Assembly: GCF_021353295.2 (NCBI RefSeq) | Contig: NZ_CP120635.1 | Coordinates: forward strand, 2,187,501 to 2,251,500 | Length of the DNA stretch: 64,000 bases | DNA from: Pseudodesulfovibrio thermohalotolerans | Lineage (GTDB): Bacteria > Desulfobacterota > Desulfovibrionia > Desulfovibrionales > Desulfovibrionaceae | Reading direction: 5' to 3' | Shown here: positions 1 through 8,355 of the stretch, in pieces | Numbering within the stretch: position 1 is the first letter of the stretch | How the letters are laid out: each line of letters begins with the position of its first letter | Notes under the pieces: model-generated | Told to the model about the DNA's origin: nothing | The model's input: the letters and a program-made list of their open reading frames with translations, nothing else | Database searches by the model: none | Made by a program: the position numbers and the translations under genes

Positions 1-354
1 CTGGAAGTGATTCCCGGTGAATGCCGCCTCTTCAACCCCTCCTGGGTGGATTACGAGGACATCTCCATCCGCGTTCCCCACATGGGCTGGAACCAGGTGG
101 AACTGCTCCAGGACTGCGAGCTCTTCAAGGGCATCGATCCGGACGCGGACTTCTACTTCGTCCACAGCTACTATCCGGCGCCCAAGGAGGAGTTCGTCAT
201 CGGCACCACCCGCTACGGCATCGACTTCTGCTCGGTGCACGGCCGAAAGGGCCTTTGGGCTGTCCAGTTCCACCCGGAAAAAAGCGGACGCCCCGGCCTG
301 CAAATGCTCAGGAACTTCTACAATTTCTGCCGGGAGGCCACCGATGCTGAGTAA
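1..354 (+). CDS. hisH: Imidazole glycerol phosphate synthase glutaminase subunit HisH, C-terminal part (5' truncated)
   Basis: The reading frame is open from the first base, so only the last 117 residues are present. HisH hydrolyses glutamine and passes ammonia to HisF in histidine biosynthesis. The segment carries the family signature VPHMGWNQV and a late FHPEKSG block, which supplies the catalytic His and Glu of the class I glutaminase triad. The nucleophile cysteine lies outside the window. The stop codon overlaps the hisF start by 11 bases, as expected for subunits of one heterodimer made from one message. Confidence 0.95.
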   Translation: MEVIPGECRLFNPSWVDYEDISIRVPHMGWNQVELLQDCELFKGIDPDADFYFVHSYYPAPKEEFVIGTTRYGIDFCSVHGRKGLWAVQFHPEKSGRPGLQMLRNFYNFCREATDAE

Positions 355-1123
355 ACGCGTCATTCCCTGCCTCGACGTGCGCAATGGTCGTCTGACCAAG
401 GGCATCAAATTTGAAGGCAACGTGGACATCGGCGACCCGGTCGAGTCCGCCAAAAAATACTACGAGGAAGGCGCGGACGAGATCGTCTTTTACGACATCA
501 CCGCCTCTCACGAGGCGCGCGGCATCTTCCTTGATGTTGTCGAAAAGGTCGCCTCCCAGATATTCATCCCGTTCTCCGTGGGCGGAGGCATCAACTCCGT
601 CGACGACATGCGCGATGTGCTCGTCGCGGGCGCGGAAAAGGTCTCGGTCAACTCCGGCGCGGTCAAGAACCCGGACATCATCAGCGAAGGCGCGGCCCGG
701 TTCGGCTCCCAATGCGTGGTGCTCGGCATGGACGTCAAACGCGTGCCCGTTTCAGAGGAAATCCCTTCGGGCTTCGAGATCGTCATCCACGGCGGCCGCA
801 AATACATGGGCATGGACGCCATCGAATGGGCCAAGACCGGCGAGGCGTTGGGCGCAGGTGAAATCTGCCTCAACTCCATCGACGCGGACGGCGTCAAAAA
901 CGGTTACGACCTGGAGCTGACCCGTTTGGTGGCCGAGGCCGTTACCATCCCGGTCATCGCCTCCGGCGGCGCGGGCAACCCGCAGCACATGGTCGACGCC
1001 GTCACCGAGGGCAAGGCCACCGCCGCCCTCATCGCCTCCATCGTCCACTATGGCGAATACACTATCCCGGAAATCAAGAAATACATGTCCGATCACGGCG
1101 TTCAGACCCGCATGGTTTGGTAG
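344..1123 (+). CDS. hisF: Imidazole glycerol phosphate synthase cyclase subunit HisF
   Basis: HisF is a (beta/alpha)8 barrel that converts PRFAR plus ammonia into imidazole glycerol phosphate and AICAR. The 259-residue product starts [12 protein letters not shown], with the catalytic Asp of the CLDV motif. The second phosphate-binding half shows VIASGGAG. Length and ends match the family. The ATG lies inside the end of hisH, indicating translational coupling. A strong terminator follows directly, so this is the last gene of its operon. Confidence 0.97.
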   Translation: MLSKRVIPCLDVRNGRLTKGIKFEGNVDIGDPVESAKKYYEEGADEIVFYDITASHEARGIFLDVVEKVASQIFIPFSVGGGINSVDDMRDVLVAGAEKVSVNSGAVKNPDIISEGAARFGSQCVVLGMDVKRVPVSEEIPSGFEIVIHGGRKYMGMDAIEWAKTGEALGAGEICLNSIDADGVKNGYDLELTRLVAEAVTIPVIASGGAGNPQHMVDAVTEGKATAALIASIVHYGEYTIPEIKKYMSDHGVQTRMVW

Positions 1124-1150
1124 CGACAAACGGACGAAAGCACAAAAGAA

Positions 1151-1180
1151 GCCCCGTCGGATAACCCGACGGGGCTTTTT
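1151..1180 (+). terminator. Rho-independent terminator after hisF
   Basis: A perfect 10-bp GC-rich stem (1151-1160 with 1166-1175) has a 5-base loop and is followed by five T. The region is convergent with moaC and the minus strand has a weaker T-rich tail, so it may work in both directions. Confidence 0.9.
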
Positions 1181-1204
1181 GCATTCTCTGTTCGATGCGT
1201 CCGG

Positions 1205-1684
1205 CTATTCGGCCCGGAAGGTCCCGCTCTTGCCACCGGATTTGAAAACCAGACGGCAATTGTCGATGACGATGTCCTTCTGGACCGCCTTGCACATGTC
1301 GTAGATGGTAGCGGCCGCAACCTGGCAGCCGATAAGGGCTTCCATCTCCACGCCGGTCTTGTAGGCGGTGCGAACCTCGCATTCAAGCTCGATGGTCGAG
1401 TCGGTGTCCGCCACATTGAAGCGGACGTCGATATAGCTGATGGGCAGGGGGTGGCACATGGGAATGAGGTCGGCGGTGCGCTTGGCGGCCTGAATGCCCG
1501 CGATCTTGGCCGTGGTCAACACGTCGCCCTTGGGCAGCGCGTTCTCCTTGAGCAGCCTCATGGTCTCCGGCGCAAGTCTGACGAGCCCCCGGACTATCGC
1601 GGTGCGATTCGTGTCGTTCTTGGCGGACACGTCCACCATGCGAGCATTGCCGTCCTGATCCATATGCGAAAAACCGTCTGCCAT
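1205..1684 (-). CDS. moaC: Cyclic pyranopterin monophosphate synthase MoaC
   Basis: MoaC acts after MoaA in the first step of molybdopterin synthesis, forming cyclic pyranopterin monophosphate. The 159-residue protein has the family motifs MCHPL (about residue 76) and TGVEMEAL (about residue 110), and a typical length. It starts 3 bases past the dnaJ stop, with a GGAGAG ribosome site inside the end of dnaJ, so it is the last gene of a rpoZ-dnaJ-moaC operon. The product should feed both Mo- and W-pterin enzymes, including the aldehyde oxidoreductase encoded near 46 kb. Confidence 0.95.
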   Translation of the reverse strand: MADGFSHMDQDGNARMVDVSAKNDTNRTAIVRGLVRLAPETMRLLKENALPKGDVLTTAKIAGIQAAKRTADLIPMCHPLPISYIDVRFNVADTDSTIELECEVRTAYKTGVEMEALIGCQVAAATIYDMCKAVQKDIVIDNCRLVFKSGGKSGTFRAE

Positions 1685-1687
1685 CGT

Positions 1688-2803
1688 CTACTCTCCCATG
1701 ACCTTGCTCTTGGCCTTCTTGAAGAACCCTTTGGCCCGATTGCTCAATTTTCCGGTCTCGATCTCGGCGAACTCACGGAGCAATTCCTCCTGGCGGCTGT
1801 TCAGGCGGGAAGGCGTCTTCACGCGAACTTCCACGAGCAGGTCGCCATTGTGAGTCGAACCCAGATGGGGCAAACCCAGTCCACGCAGTCGGAATATCTC
1901 CCCGGACTGAGTACCGCTGGGGATGTCCAGGTTCACCGGATCGTCCAAGGTGGGCACTTCGAGCCGATGGCCCAACGCGGCCTCGACCATGGAGATTTCA
2001 CGGCTGATGATAAGATTCTGGCCCTGACGCTCGAAGGTCTCGTCCGGCGCGACCCGGATGACCACGTAGAGGTCGCCCGGAGGGCCGCCGTTGACGCCCG
2101 CTTCGCCCTCGCCACGCAAGCGCAGGCGGGAGTTGTTGTCCACACCGGCCGGGATGCGGACATTGAGGTCCTTGTCCTTGATGACCGTCCCGCGCCCCAT
2201 GCAGGTGTCGCAGGGATCGGTAATCAGCTTGCCGGTGCCGCGGCACTGGGGACAGGTGGCGGAAATACGGAAAAAGCCCTGGGACTGTTGCACGGTCCCG
2301 GACCCGCCGCACTGGGGGCAGGTCTCGGGCGAGGAGCCGGGAGCCGCCCCGCTGCCGTCGCAATCCTCGCAGGTGACTTCCACGGGTATCTTGATGCCGA
2401 CCTCGGTACCCTTGGCGGCTTCCCTGAAGGATATCTCCAGGTTGTAACGGAGGTCGGAACCACCTCTGGGCCGGTTGGCGCCACGGCCCGCAGAGGAGAA
2501 TCCGAAGACCTCGCCAAAGATATCGCTGAAGGCCCCGAAGATGTCTTCGTTGCTGGAAAAACCGGAAAAGCCGTGACCGTTCATGCCGTCGTGGCCGAAC
2601 CGATCGTAAGTCTGACGCTTCTCCTGGTTGCCCAAGACCTCATAGGCCTCGGCGGCCTCCTTGAACTTGGACTCGGCTTCCGGATCATCCGGGTTGCGGT
2701 CGGGATGATACTTGAAGGCCAGCTTTCGATATGCCGTCTTGATTTCGTCCTGAGTGGCGGTCCGCTCCACTGCCAGGACTTCGTAATAGTCGCGCTTGGA
2801 CAT
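1688..2803 (-). CDS. dnaJ: Chaperone protein DnaJ
   Basis: DnaJ is the Hsp40 co-chaperone that delivers substrates to DnaK and stimulates its ATPase. The 371-residue protein has the full type I layout: a J-domain with HPD at about residue 33, a Gly/Phe-rich linker, four CxxCxGxG zinc-finger repeats ([32 protein letters not shown]), then the two beta-barrel substrate-binding domains. It lies 9 bases after rpoZ in the same direction. No dnaK or grpE is in the window, so the locus is split from the usual heat-shock operon. Confidence 0.96.
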   Translation of the reverse strand: MSKRDYYEVLAVERTATQDEIKTAYRKLAFKYHPDRNPDDPEAESKFKEAAEAYEVLGNQEKRQTYDRFGHDGMNGHGFSGFSSNEDIFGAFSDIFGEVFGFSSAGRGANRPRGGSDLRYNLEISFREAAKGTEVGIKIPVEVTCEDCDGSGAAPGSSPETCPQCGGSGTVQQSQGFFRISATCPQCRGTGKLITDPCDTCMGRGTVIKDKDLNVRIPAGVDNNSRLRLRGEGEAGVNGGPPGDLYVVIRVAPDETFERQGQNLIISREISMVEAALGHRLEVPTLDDPVNLDIPSGTQSGEIFRLRGLGLPHLGSTHNGDLLVEVRVKTPSRLNSRQEELLREFAEIETGKLSNRAKGFFKKAKSKVMGE

Positions 2804-2812
2804 GGTCGGGTA

Positions 2813-3040
2813 CTAGGCTTCCTCGGTTTCGGAAGAATGGAGATGCAGGTCGGTGGAGGTATCCGGAATGACCTTGGAGGCCGCTATCTCGCGCAGGGCG
2901 CTGACCACTTCCTTGTTCTTGCTTTCGACCAGAGGCTCATACCCTTCGCGGTACTGCTTGACCCGCTTGATGGCCATCTGGGTAATGAGAAAACGATTGC
3001 TCACTTTTGCCAAACAATCTTCTACGGTGATCCTTGCCAT
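2813..3040 (-). CDS. rpoZ: DNA-directed RNA polymerase omega subunit
   Basis: The 75-residue product begins [10 protein letters not shown] and contains [16 protein letters not shown], the conserved omega core that clamps the C-terminal tail of beta-prime during polymerase assembly. The acidic C-terminal tail is usual for the family. Spacing to dnaJ is 9 bases, suggesting cotranscription. Confidence 0.93.
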   Translation of the reverse strand: MARITVEDCLAKVSNRFLITQMAIKRVKQYREGYEPLVESKNKEVVSALREIAASKVIPDTSTDLHLHSSETEEA

Positions 3041-3079
3041 GATATTCTCCTTGAGACTTCGTTTGAAGCGCCGTTATTT

Positions 3080-4414
3080 CTATTCCACGATCGGGCCGGC
3101 CGGGAACATGCCCTGCAGGTCCTTAAGCAGCCGCGCGGAAACGGGATAATACATTCCGTCCCCGTTCTTCATCCAACATTGCCCCTGAGGCAGCTTCGGG
3201 TCGGCGTAGAAGGTTATCTCCTTCAACTCGTTCCCGTCGCGGTCCAGCAGGCGGCAGTGCATGAGCTTCACAGCAGTGGCGGCCAGGTTGTTCAGCGGCA
3301 ACGCCTCAAACTGTAATTCAGTAAATCGCCAGAGCGCCATGTCAATGCCGGGAATGACTTTTTCCGTGCCCACGGACCGCCATCCGGCGTCCTCCCGCAC
3401 CACGGCATAGCGACGCTCCCCGTTGGTGACGACGAAAGTGGCCACCTGGCCGATATCCAGGGTAAACACATTCCGGCCCTGAACGTCGAACGCGCTCTTC
3501 ACAAGCTGGCTGACGCTTTCCGCATCAAGCAGAAAAGGCACAGTCAGCCAGGACGAACGCCCGTAAAAATGCTTGGGATCACCCTCGATGGGAAAGAACT
3601 CCACCGAAGAGGGCTTCTTGGCGTTCCCGGACCAGACCTTGATGGTCAGCGCCGCCATCCCCTTCTCGCCCTCCGCCTCGGGCTCAAGCACCAGCTTGCC
3701 CGCGCGAAGCAGAGCAAGAGCGTGAACGTAGAGCTTGAGCTCGGAATCGGCCGCCTCCTTGTCCTTGAGATAGCCGGGCAGGGTAAAGTAAAATCCGTTC
3801 TTTCCGCGCTTCACCACCCAACTGGAGCCGAAGGGTTGGACAAGCTGCACCTGGTTGACCTTCTCCTCGTTGAAACGAAAGACCCTGGTATCGAGGAAAT
3901 AGGCTGCCGGAAGCGCGAGCTGCTCGTATACATCGCCCACGAACTCGAACGCCAGATCGGGCGTCTCCGAGTTCCAGCCGTAGGTCCTGCCGGTTTCATC
4001 CTTCGAGAAACGGAGGCTCAAGGGGGCGTTCACATCCTTGAGACGGACAACAAGCATCAGGCCAGGCTCTTCGAGACCGTACTGCCGCTGCACATCGCCC
4101 TGCTCTCCTTCCAGCGAAAGCAGCGGAGCCAGTTGAGATATCCTTTCGAGATAGTCCCGGACCCGGCCGCGCAACGCCTTGGCCGAAACGCTCCCTTCCC
4201 CGCCGGGAATCCGCATGTCCCAAAGGCGGTCCCGGGCGACGAGAGTATAAACGTCACTCCCCATAACCACCTGCACGGACTCGGCCTTGTCCAAGGGATG
4301 CCCCAGCCAATGGAACGATGCGACGCGTTCATCCACGCTCGTCCTGTACCAATACGCGCCCCCGGCCAGCGAGGCCGCGAGCACAATGGCGACAAGGAAC
4401 AATAAACGTCTCAA
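3080..4414 (-). CDS. Membrane-anchored protein resembling the DUF4340 family
   Basis: About 444 residues with one N-terminal membrane helix (residues 4-24) followed by a long, probably periplasmic beta-rich region. Repeated segments of the type FHWLGHPLDKAESVQVV and YTLVARDRLWDMRIPG resemble DUF4340 repeats, which often accompany gliding or ABC-export loci; that similarity is from memory and its function here is unknown. The first ATG (4423) sits directly on the GGAGG site with no spacing. A TTG nine bases later has proper spacing and is preferred. The gene is 39 bases upstream of rpoZ and probably shares its transcript. Confidence 0.6.
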   Translation of the reverse strand: MRRLLFLVAIVLAASLAGGAYWYRTSVDERVASFHWLGHPLDKAESVQVVMGSDVYTLVARDRLWDMRIPGGEGSVSAKALRGRVRDYLERISQLAPLLSLEGEQGDVQRQYGLEEPGLMLVVRLKDVNAPLSLRFSKDETGRTYGWNSETPDLAFEFVGDVYEQLALPAAYFLDTRVFRFNEEKVNQVQLVQPFGSSWVVKRGKNGFYFTLPGYLKDKEAADSELKLYVHALALLRAGKLVLEPEAEGEKGMAALTIKVWSGNAKKPSSVEFFPIEGDPKHFYGRSSWLTVPFLLDAESVSQLVKSAFDVQGRNVFTLDIGQVATFVVTNGERRYAVVREDAGWRSVGTEKVIPGIDMALWRFTELQFEALPLNNLAATAVKLMHCRLLDRDGNELKEITFYADPKLPQGQCWMKNGDGMYYPVSARLLKDLQGMFPAGPIVE

Positions 4415-4579
4415 AACAGGCATCCTCCGGGGGGACCTTGTTCGGCCTCGGGCGTACCTTCCGGACCGTGACGCGAAAGCTTGTAAAGCTGCCCCAAAGG
4501 GGCTTGCAAGTCAAGCGGGAATACACTATCCCCCTTAGCTGGCCCGCCCTGCATACCAGATAGAAAGGAAGAAAGACAG

Positions 4580-5329
4580 ATGGCCTCATGGGGCAAACTC
4601 ACCTTTGCACAGAAAAAATGCGTCACAGCCACCGGCAAGCTCATGCAGCGAACCGACATGGTCTCGAAAGGAGCGCGCATCGGCCTGGCCATCTCCGGCG
4701 GGGTCGACAGCTTCCTCATGCTCAAGGTCATGACCATCCGCAAGGCCATCATGCCTTTCCCCGTGGAACTCATGGTCCTGCATGTAAATCCCGGGTTCTC
4801 ACCCGAATCGCACGAGCCGCTGGTCAGGTGGTGCGCCGACAACGGTCTGGCCGCGCACATCGAGCTGACCGACTTCGGCCCCCGCGCCCACACCGAGGAA
4901 AACCGCAAGAACTCGCCCTGCTTCTGGTGCGCGATGCAGCGCCGCAAGCGGCTCTTCGAACTGTGCCGCGACTACGGCCTGACGCACCTCGCCTTCGGCC
5001 ACAACGCGGACGACAACGTGGTCACGTTCTTCATGAACATGGTCCAGAACGGTCGCGCGGACGGCCTGTCGGCCAACGAACCGTTTTTCGGCGGCAAACT
5101 GAATGTTATCCGACCCACCATGCTCCTGGACAAGAAAACCGTCATAAAAGCGGCCACGCAGTGGGAACTGCCCATATGGGAAAACGTCTGCCCCTCGAAC
5201 GGCTTCACCAAACGTGATGAAATACACGAATGGCTCCGGACCATGTGGCGTCACGATAAACGCATAAAAAACAATATCTTCAATGCTGTAACAAGACAAC
5301 AAGTCGACTTGACAAGCAAAAAAGTCTAG
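4580..5329 (+). CDS. TtcA-family tRNA 2-thiocytidine synthetase-like PP-loop protein
   Basis: The 249-residue protein has the ATP-pyrophosphatase PP-loop SGGVDS at about residue 40, a CFWC pair followed by basic residues at about 113-121, and FGHNADDN further on. This is the arrangement of TtcA, which activates C32 of certain tRNAs and transfers sulfur using an Fe-S cluster. TilS and other PP-loop enzymes lack the CxxC pair. Cognate tRNA and activity are inferred. A GGAAG site precedes the ATG. The gene is divergent from the DUF4340 operon. Confidence 0.8.
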   Translation: MASWGKLTFAQKKCVTATGKLMQRTDMVSKGARIGLAISGGVDSFLMLKVMTIRKAIMPFPVELMVLHVNPGFSPESHEPLVRWCADNGLAAHIELTDFGPRAHTEENRKNSPCFWCAMQRRKRLFELCRDYGLTHLAFGHNADDNVVTFFMNMVQNGRADGLSANEPFFGGKLNVIRPTMLLDKKTVIKAATQWELPIWENVCPSNGFTKRDEIHEWLRTMWRHDKRIKNNIFNAVTRQQVDLTSKKV

Positions 5330-5337
5330 ACTAAAAG
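5309..5337 (+). promoter_or_regulatory. Sigma-70 type promoter for the M23 peptidase gene
   Basis: TTGACA (5309-5314), a 17-base spacer and TAAAAG (5332-5337) span the last codons of the TtcA-like gene, leaving about 50 bases of leader before the peptidase ATG. Confidence 0.6.
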
Positions 5338-5392
5338 TACACAAGCCTCAGAGCTGGCTGCTCTACAAAACATGTAACATCCTGGAAAGGTA

Positions 5393-6298
5393 ATGCTTTT
5401 CCGAAAATACCACATAGTTGTCTTTAAGGACAAACAGGGGTCGTGCAGGAAATTCCAGCTTCGAGGCTGGTTTATCGCATTCCTTGTCTTGATGACCGTC
5501 ACCATGGCCGCCGGCAACGTGATCCTTTGGAAAAATTATGCCGAGCACTCGCGCATCGAACAGGGTCTGAACATCGCCGAGAAAACCGTCCAAGAACAGA
5601 AAACCCAGCTACTGAGCCTCTCCCAAAAAATCACCGCACTGCAAGGCAACCTGAACCGCATCCGGGACTTCGACTCCAAGCTGCGGGTCATGATAAATCT
5701 GGACCAGGACGGCAGCCAGGCCGCGGCTCCCAAGGGCGGTCCCGCCAACGACAATTTTTCCAAAGGATACCTGCCCCTCTATCGCCAGGAACTCCTTGCC
5801 CGCAAGATGCATGAATTCCTCCGCCAGTTGAATGTGGAGGCGCGTCTTGAAGAGGTCCGCCAGCAGGAGATCATGCATACCCTGCGCAGCAATCAGAACA
5901 TCCTCGAAGCCACCCCGTCCATCTGGCCGACATCCGGCTGGGTGACCTCGGGCTTCGCCTGGCGCTCCTCGCCCTTCACCGGGAAGCGTGAATTCCACAA
6001 GGGTCTGGACATCTCCGCCCCCAGGGGCACCCCGGTGTACGCACCGGCCCGCGGGGCAGTGACCTTCGCCGGACGCGACGGCTCCTACGGCCTGTCCATC
6101 CGCCTGAAGCACAACTCAAGCCTGTCCACCCGGTTCGCGCACCTCAACCGCATAGCCATCAAGAGCGGTCAAGAGGTCACGAGAGGCGAGCTCATCGGCT
6201 ACGTCGGCAGCACGGGTCGCTCCACCGGCCCCCACCTCCACTACGAGGTTCGCCTGAATGGCGTGCCGGTGAACCCGAAGCGGTACATCCTCAACTAA
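5393..6298 (+). CDS. Membrane-anchored M23 family (LytM-type) metallopeptidase
   Basis: The 301-residue protein has an N-terminal signal anchor (about residues 24-44), a coiled coil (about 50-100) and a C-terminal M23 domain. Zinc ligands are visible in HKGLD (about residue 203) and HLHYEV near the end, with the FAHLNR strand between. Such proteins cut peptidoglycan cross-links, or act as EnvC-like activators when ligands are lost; here the ligands look intact. It has its own promoter and is followed by a strong terminator, so it is probably monocistronic. Confidence 0.87.
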   Translation: MLFRKYHIVVFKDKQGSCRKFQLRGWFIAFLVLMTVTMAAGNVILWKNYAEHSRIEQGLNIAEKTVQEQKTQLLSLSQKITALQGNLNRIRDFDSKLRVMINLDQDGSQAAAPKGGPANDNFSKGYLPLYRQELLARKMHEFLRQLNVEARLEEVRQQEIMHTLRSNQNILEATPSIWPTSGWVTSGFAWRSSPFTGKREFHKGLDISAPRGTPVYAPARGAVTFAGRDGSYGLSIRLKHNSSLSTRFAHLNRIAIKSGQEVTRGELIGYVGSTGRSTGPHLHYEVRLNGVPVNPKRYILN

Positions 6299-6323
6299 AC
6301 CGGCCCTCGGTTCGCGAATGTCC

Positions 6324-6366
6324 CAGGCCCTTTTGGAATGTGATGTTCCAAAAGGGCCTGTCTTTT
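6324..6366 (+). terminator. Rho-independent terminator between the M23 peptidase and fliR
   Basis: A perfect 15-bp stem (6324-6338 with 6346-6360) with a 7-base loop is followed by TCTTTT. It separates the peptidase transcript from the flagellar operon. Confidence 0.9.
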
Positions 6367-6393
6367 GCGGGCCGAACCGGATGAAACCCGACT

Positions 6394-6409
6394 TGGTTCG
6401 GGTTTTGCA
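6394..6409 (+). promoter_or_regulatory. Candidate sigma-54 promoter of the fliR operon
   Basis: TGGTTCGGGTTTTGCA fits the -24/-12 pattern TGGCACG-N4-TTGCW with correct spacing, missing two of the CACG bases. It lies just after the upstream terminator. An inverted repeat CCGAACC/GGTTCGG (6372-6378 and 6395-6401) overlaps the -24 element. The predicted start point falls within about 2 bases of the fliR ATG, which would leave almost no leader. Confidence 0.45.
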
Positions 6410-6421
6410 TTGAGTCTGGCA

Positions 6422-7210
6422 ATGGAGATTTTCGGATTCAACCCGGGCGACATGCTCAGCTTCTTCCTGACGCTCTTCCGCATCAGCGTCGTGCTCTTTC
6501 TGCTGCCCTTTTTCGGAGGGGCGTCCATTCCCAGGCCCGTCAAGGGAGCCCTCGTCCTGGTACTTTCCATGGCGCTATGGCCGCAACTTTCCTTTCCCGG
6601 CTCCATGATGCCCACCGGCTGGAACATCCTCATCATGTTCCTCGGCGAACTGGTGCTCGGCCTGATCCTCGGGATGCTCGTCAATTTTCTGTTCGCCGCA
6701 GTCCAGTTGGGAGGCCAGATCATCGGCTTCCAGATGGGGTTCGCCATGGTCAACGTGGTCGATCCCATCACCGGCACGAGCAACGCGGTCTCGGCCCACT
6801 TCCTCTATATGTGCACCATGCTGACGTTTTTCGTCCTCAACGGCCACCTGTACCTCCTCAAGGCCGTGGGCATGAGCTTCCAGTACATCCCGCCGGGAAC
6901 GCTCCTGCTTCACCCGGAATTGGCCAAAGACATCTTTCATTTCTCCAACCTGATGTTCACCCTGGCCATCAAGATCGCGGCCCCGGTCATGGCCGCCCTG
7001 TTCCTGGTGGATCTCTCCCTGGCGCTCATCTCCCGCGCCGCGCCGCAAATGCATGTGCTCATTCTCGGCTTCCCCATCAAAATTACCGTGGGATTCTTCT
7101 TCCTTGGCTTCATCTTCAGCATCATGGCCCTGTATGTGGGCGACTTCCTGAGCGGCCTGAGCAATATGTATGAAAACCTCATGAAATTCGGAACTTCCAC
7201 CATCCCATAA
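6422..7210 (+). CDS. fliR: Flagellar biosynthetic protein FliR
   Basis: FliR is an inner-membrane component of the flagellar type III export gate with FliP and FliQ. The 262-residue protein from the ATG at 6422 has the expected length and several hydrophobic helices. Conserved elements include LPFFGGASIP, GFQMGFAMVNVVDP and a C-terminal GFFFLGFIFSI helix. An upstream in-frame TTG would begin inside the terminator T-run and is unlikely. flhB follows 12 bases later, opening the flagellar export operon. Confidence 0.93.
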   Translation: MEIFGFNPGDMLSFFLTLFRISVVLFLLPFFGGASIPRPVKGALVLVLSMALWPQLSFPGSMMPTGWNILIMFLGELVLGLILGMLVNFLFAAVQLGGQIIGFQMGFAMVNVVDPITGTSNAVSAHFLYMCTMLTFFVLNGHLYLLKAVGMSFQYIPPGTLLLHPELAKDIFHFSNLMFTLAIKIAAPVMAALFLVDLSLALISRAAPQMHVLILGFPIKITVGFFFLGFIFSIMALYVGDFLSGLSNMYENLMKFGTSTIP

Positions 7211-7222
7211 GGAGCGTTAGCC

Positions 7223-8293
7223 ATGATAGGCCAGGAAGATCCGAGTAAAACCGAACGAGCCACGGAAAAACGGCGGACAAAGCAGCGCGAGGAAGGCAAC
7301 GTCGCCAAGGGTGACGAAATTACCAAAGTGATGGTCCTGCTGTCCGGCGTGCTGATCCTGCGCGCCATGATCGGCTTCTACAGCGACCAATTCACCGAGA
7401 TCTACCGTTGGACCTTTTTGGAGGCGATCAACTTCACCGTCGACAAGCCCATGGCCTACACGCTGTTCACTTGGGGCTTGCAGAAAATGGCGCTCCTGGT
7501 GGTGCCGTTCATGCTGGTCATCGCCTTCGTATCGTTTCTGACCATGCGCCTACAGGTGGGCTCACTGTGGACATCCAAGCCGCTAAAACCGAAATTCGGC
7601 AAGCTTTTCAACATTATGAGCGGCATCAAAAAAATTATGGTCAGCCCCGATGCCCTCATCAAGCTGGCGAAAAGCATCCTCCAGGCAATGGCCGTGGCCA
7701 TAGCCCCCTACATAGTCATCCGACAAGAACTGCCCAACCTGCTGCCCTTGTTTCACGCCAACGTCCAGGGCATCCTCGTCTTCATCCTGTCCGTCGGCTA
7801 CAAGATGGTCTGCTACGCGCTGATTCCCATGTTCGTCATCGCCCTCGTCGACCTCTGGTATCAGCGTTGGAACTACGAAGAACAGATCAAGATGACCAAG
7901 GACGAAATCAAGGACGAACGCAAGCAGGCCGAGGGCGATCCCAAGATCAAACAGAAGCAGCGTCAGAAGATGATGGAGGTGATGGCCTCGCGCATGTTCC
8001 AGGACATTCCCAAGGCGGACGTGGTCATCACCAACCCGACCCACTACGCGGTGGCCTTGCAATACGACCCCATAAAAGCTCCCGCTCCCCTTGTGCTGGC
8101 AAAAGGCGTGAACAAGGTTGCCGAACGAATCAAGGAAGTTGCGCGGGAAAACTCCATCCCCATCGAAGAGAACCGCCCCTTGGCACAGGCTTTGTATAAA
8201 CAGGTTGAAATCGGTGAAACCATCCCGGAGGAAATGTTTCAGGCCGTGGCCGCAATCCTGGCGAAGCTGGAGAAATTCAAGCATCGTCAGTAA
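7223..8293 (+). CDS. flhB: Flagellar biosynthesis protein FlhB
   Basis: FlhB is the export-gate protein that switches substrate specificity from rod/hook to filament. The 356-residue protein has the N-terminal EKTERATEKR-like basic segment, four membrane helices, and a cytoplasmic domain with the autocleavage motif NPTH at residues 271-274 in the context VVITNPTHYAVAL. Length and order next to fliR and flhA are canonical. Confidence 0.96.
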   Translation: MIGQEDPSKTERATEKRRTKQREEGNVAKGDEITKVMVLLSGVLILRAMIGFYSDQFTEIYRWTFLEAINFTVDKPMAYTLFTWGLQKMALLVVPFMLVIAFVSFLTMRLQVGSLWTSKPLKPKFGKLFNIMSGIKKIMVSPDALIKLAKSILQAMAVAIAPYIVIRQELPNLLPLFHANVQGILVFILSVGYKMVCYALIPMFVIALVDLWYQRWNYEEQIKMTKDEIKDERKQAEGDPKIKQKQRQKMMEVMASRMFQDIPKADVVITNPTHYAVALQYDPIKAPAPLVLAKGVNKVAERIKEVARENSIPIEENRPLAQALYKQVEIGETIPEEMFQAVAAILAKLEKFKHRQ

Positions 8294-8355
8294 TTGCGGG
8301 GACCTGACAACCTCCACGGGAGTAAAAGCCCAACCGTCCGAGAGGTGTCAAAAAC

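Noticed and set aside
1451..3316. Plus-strand open frame opposite moaC, dnaJ and rpoZ
   Set aside because: It runs antisense to three conserved genes and has low-complexity composition.
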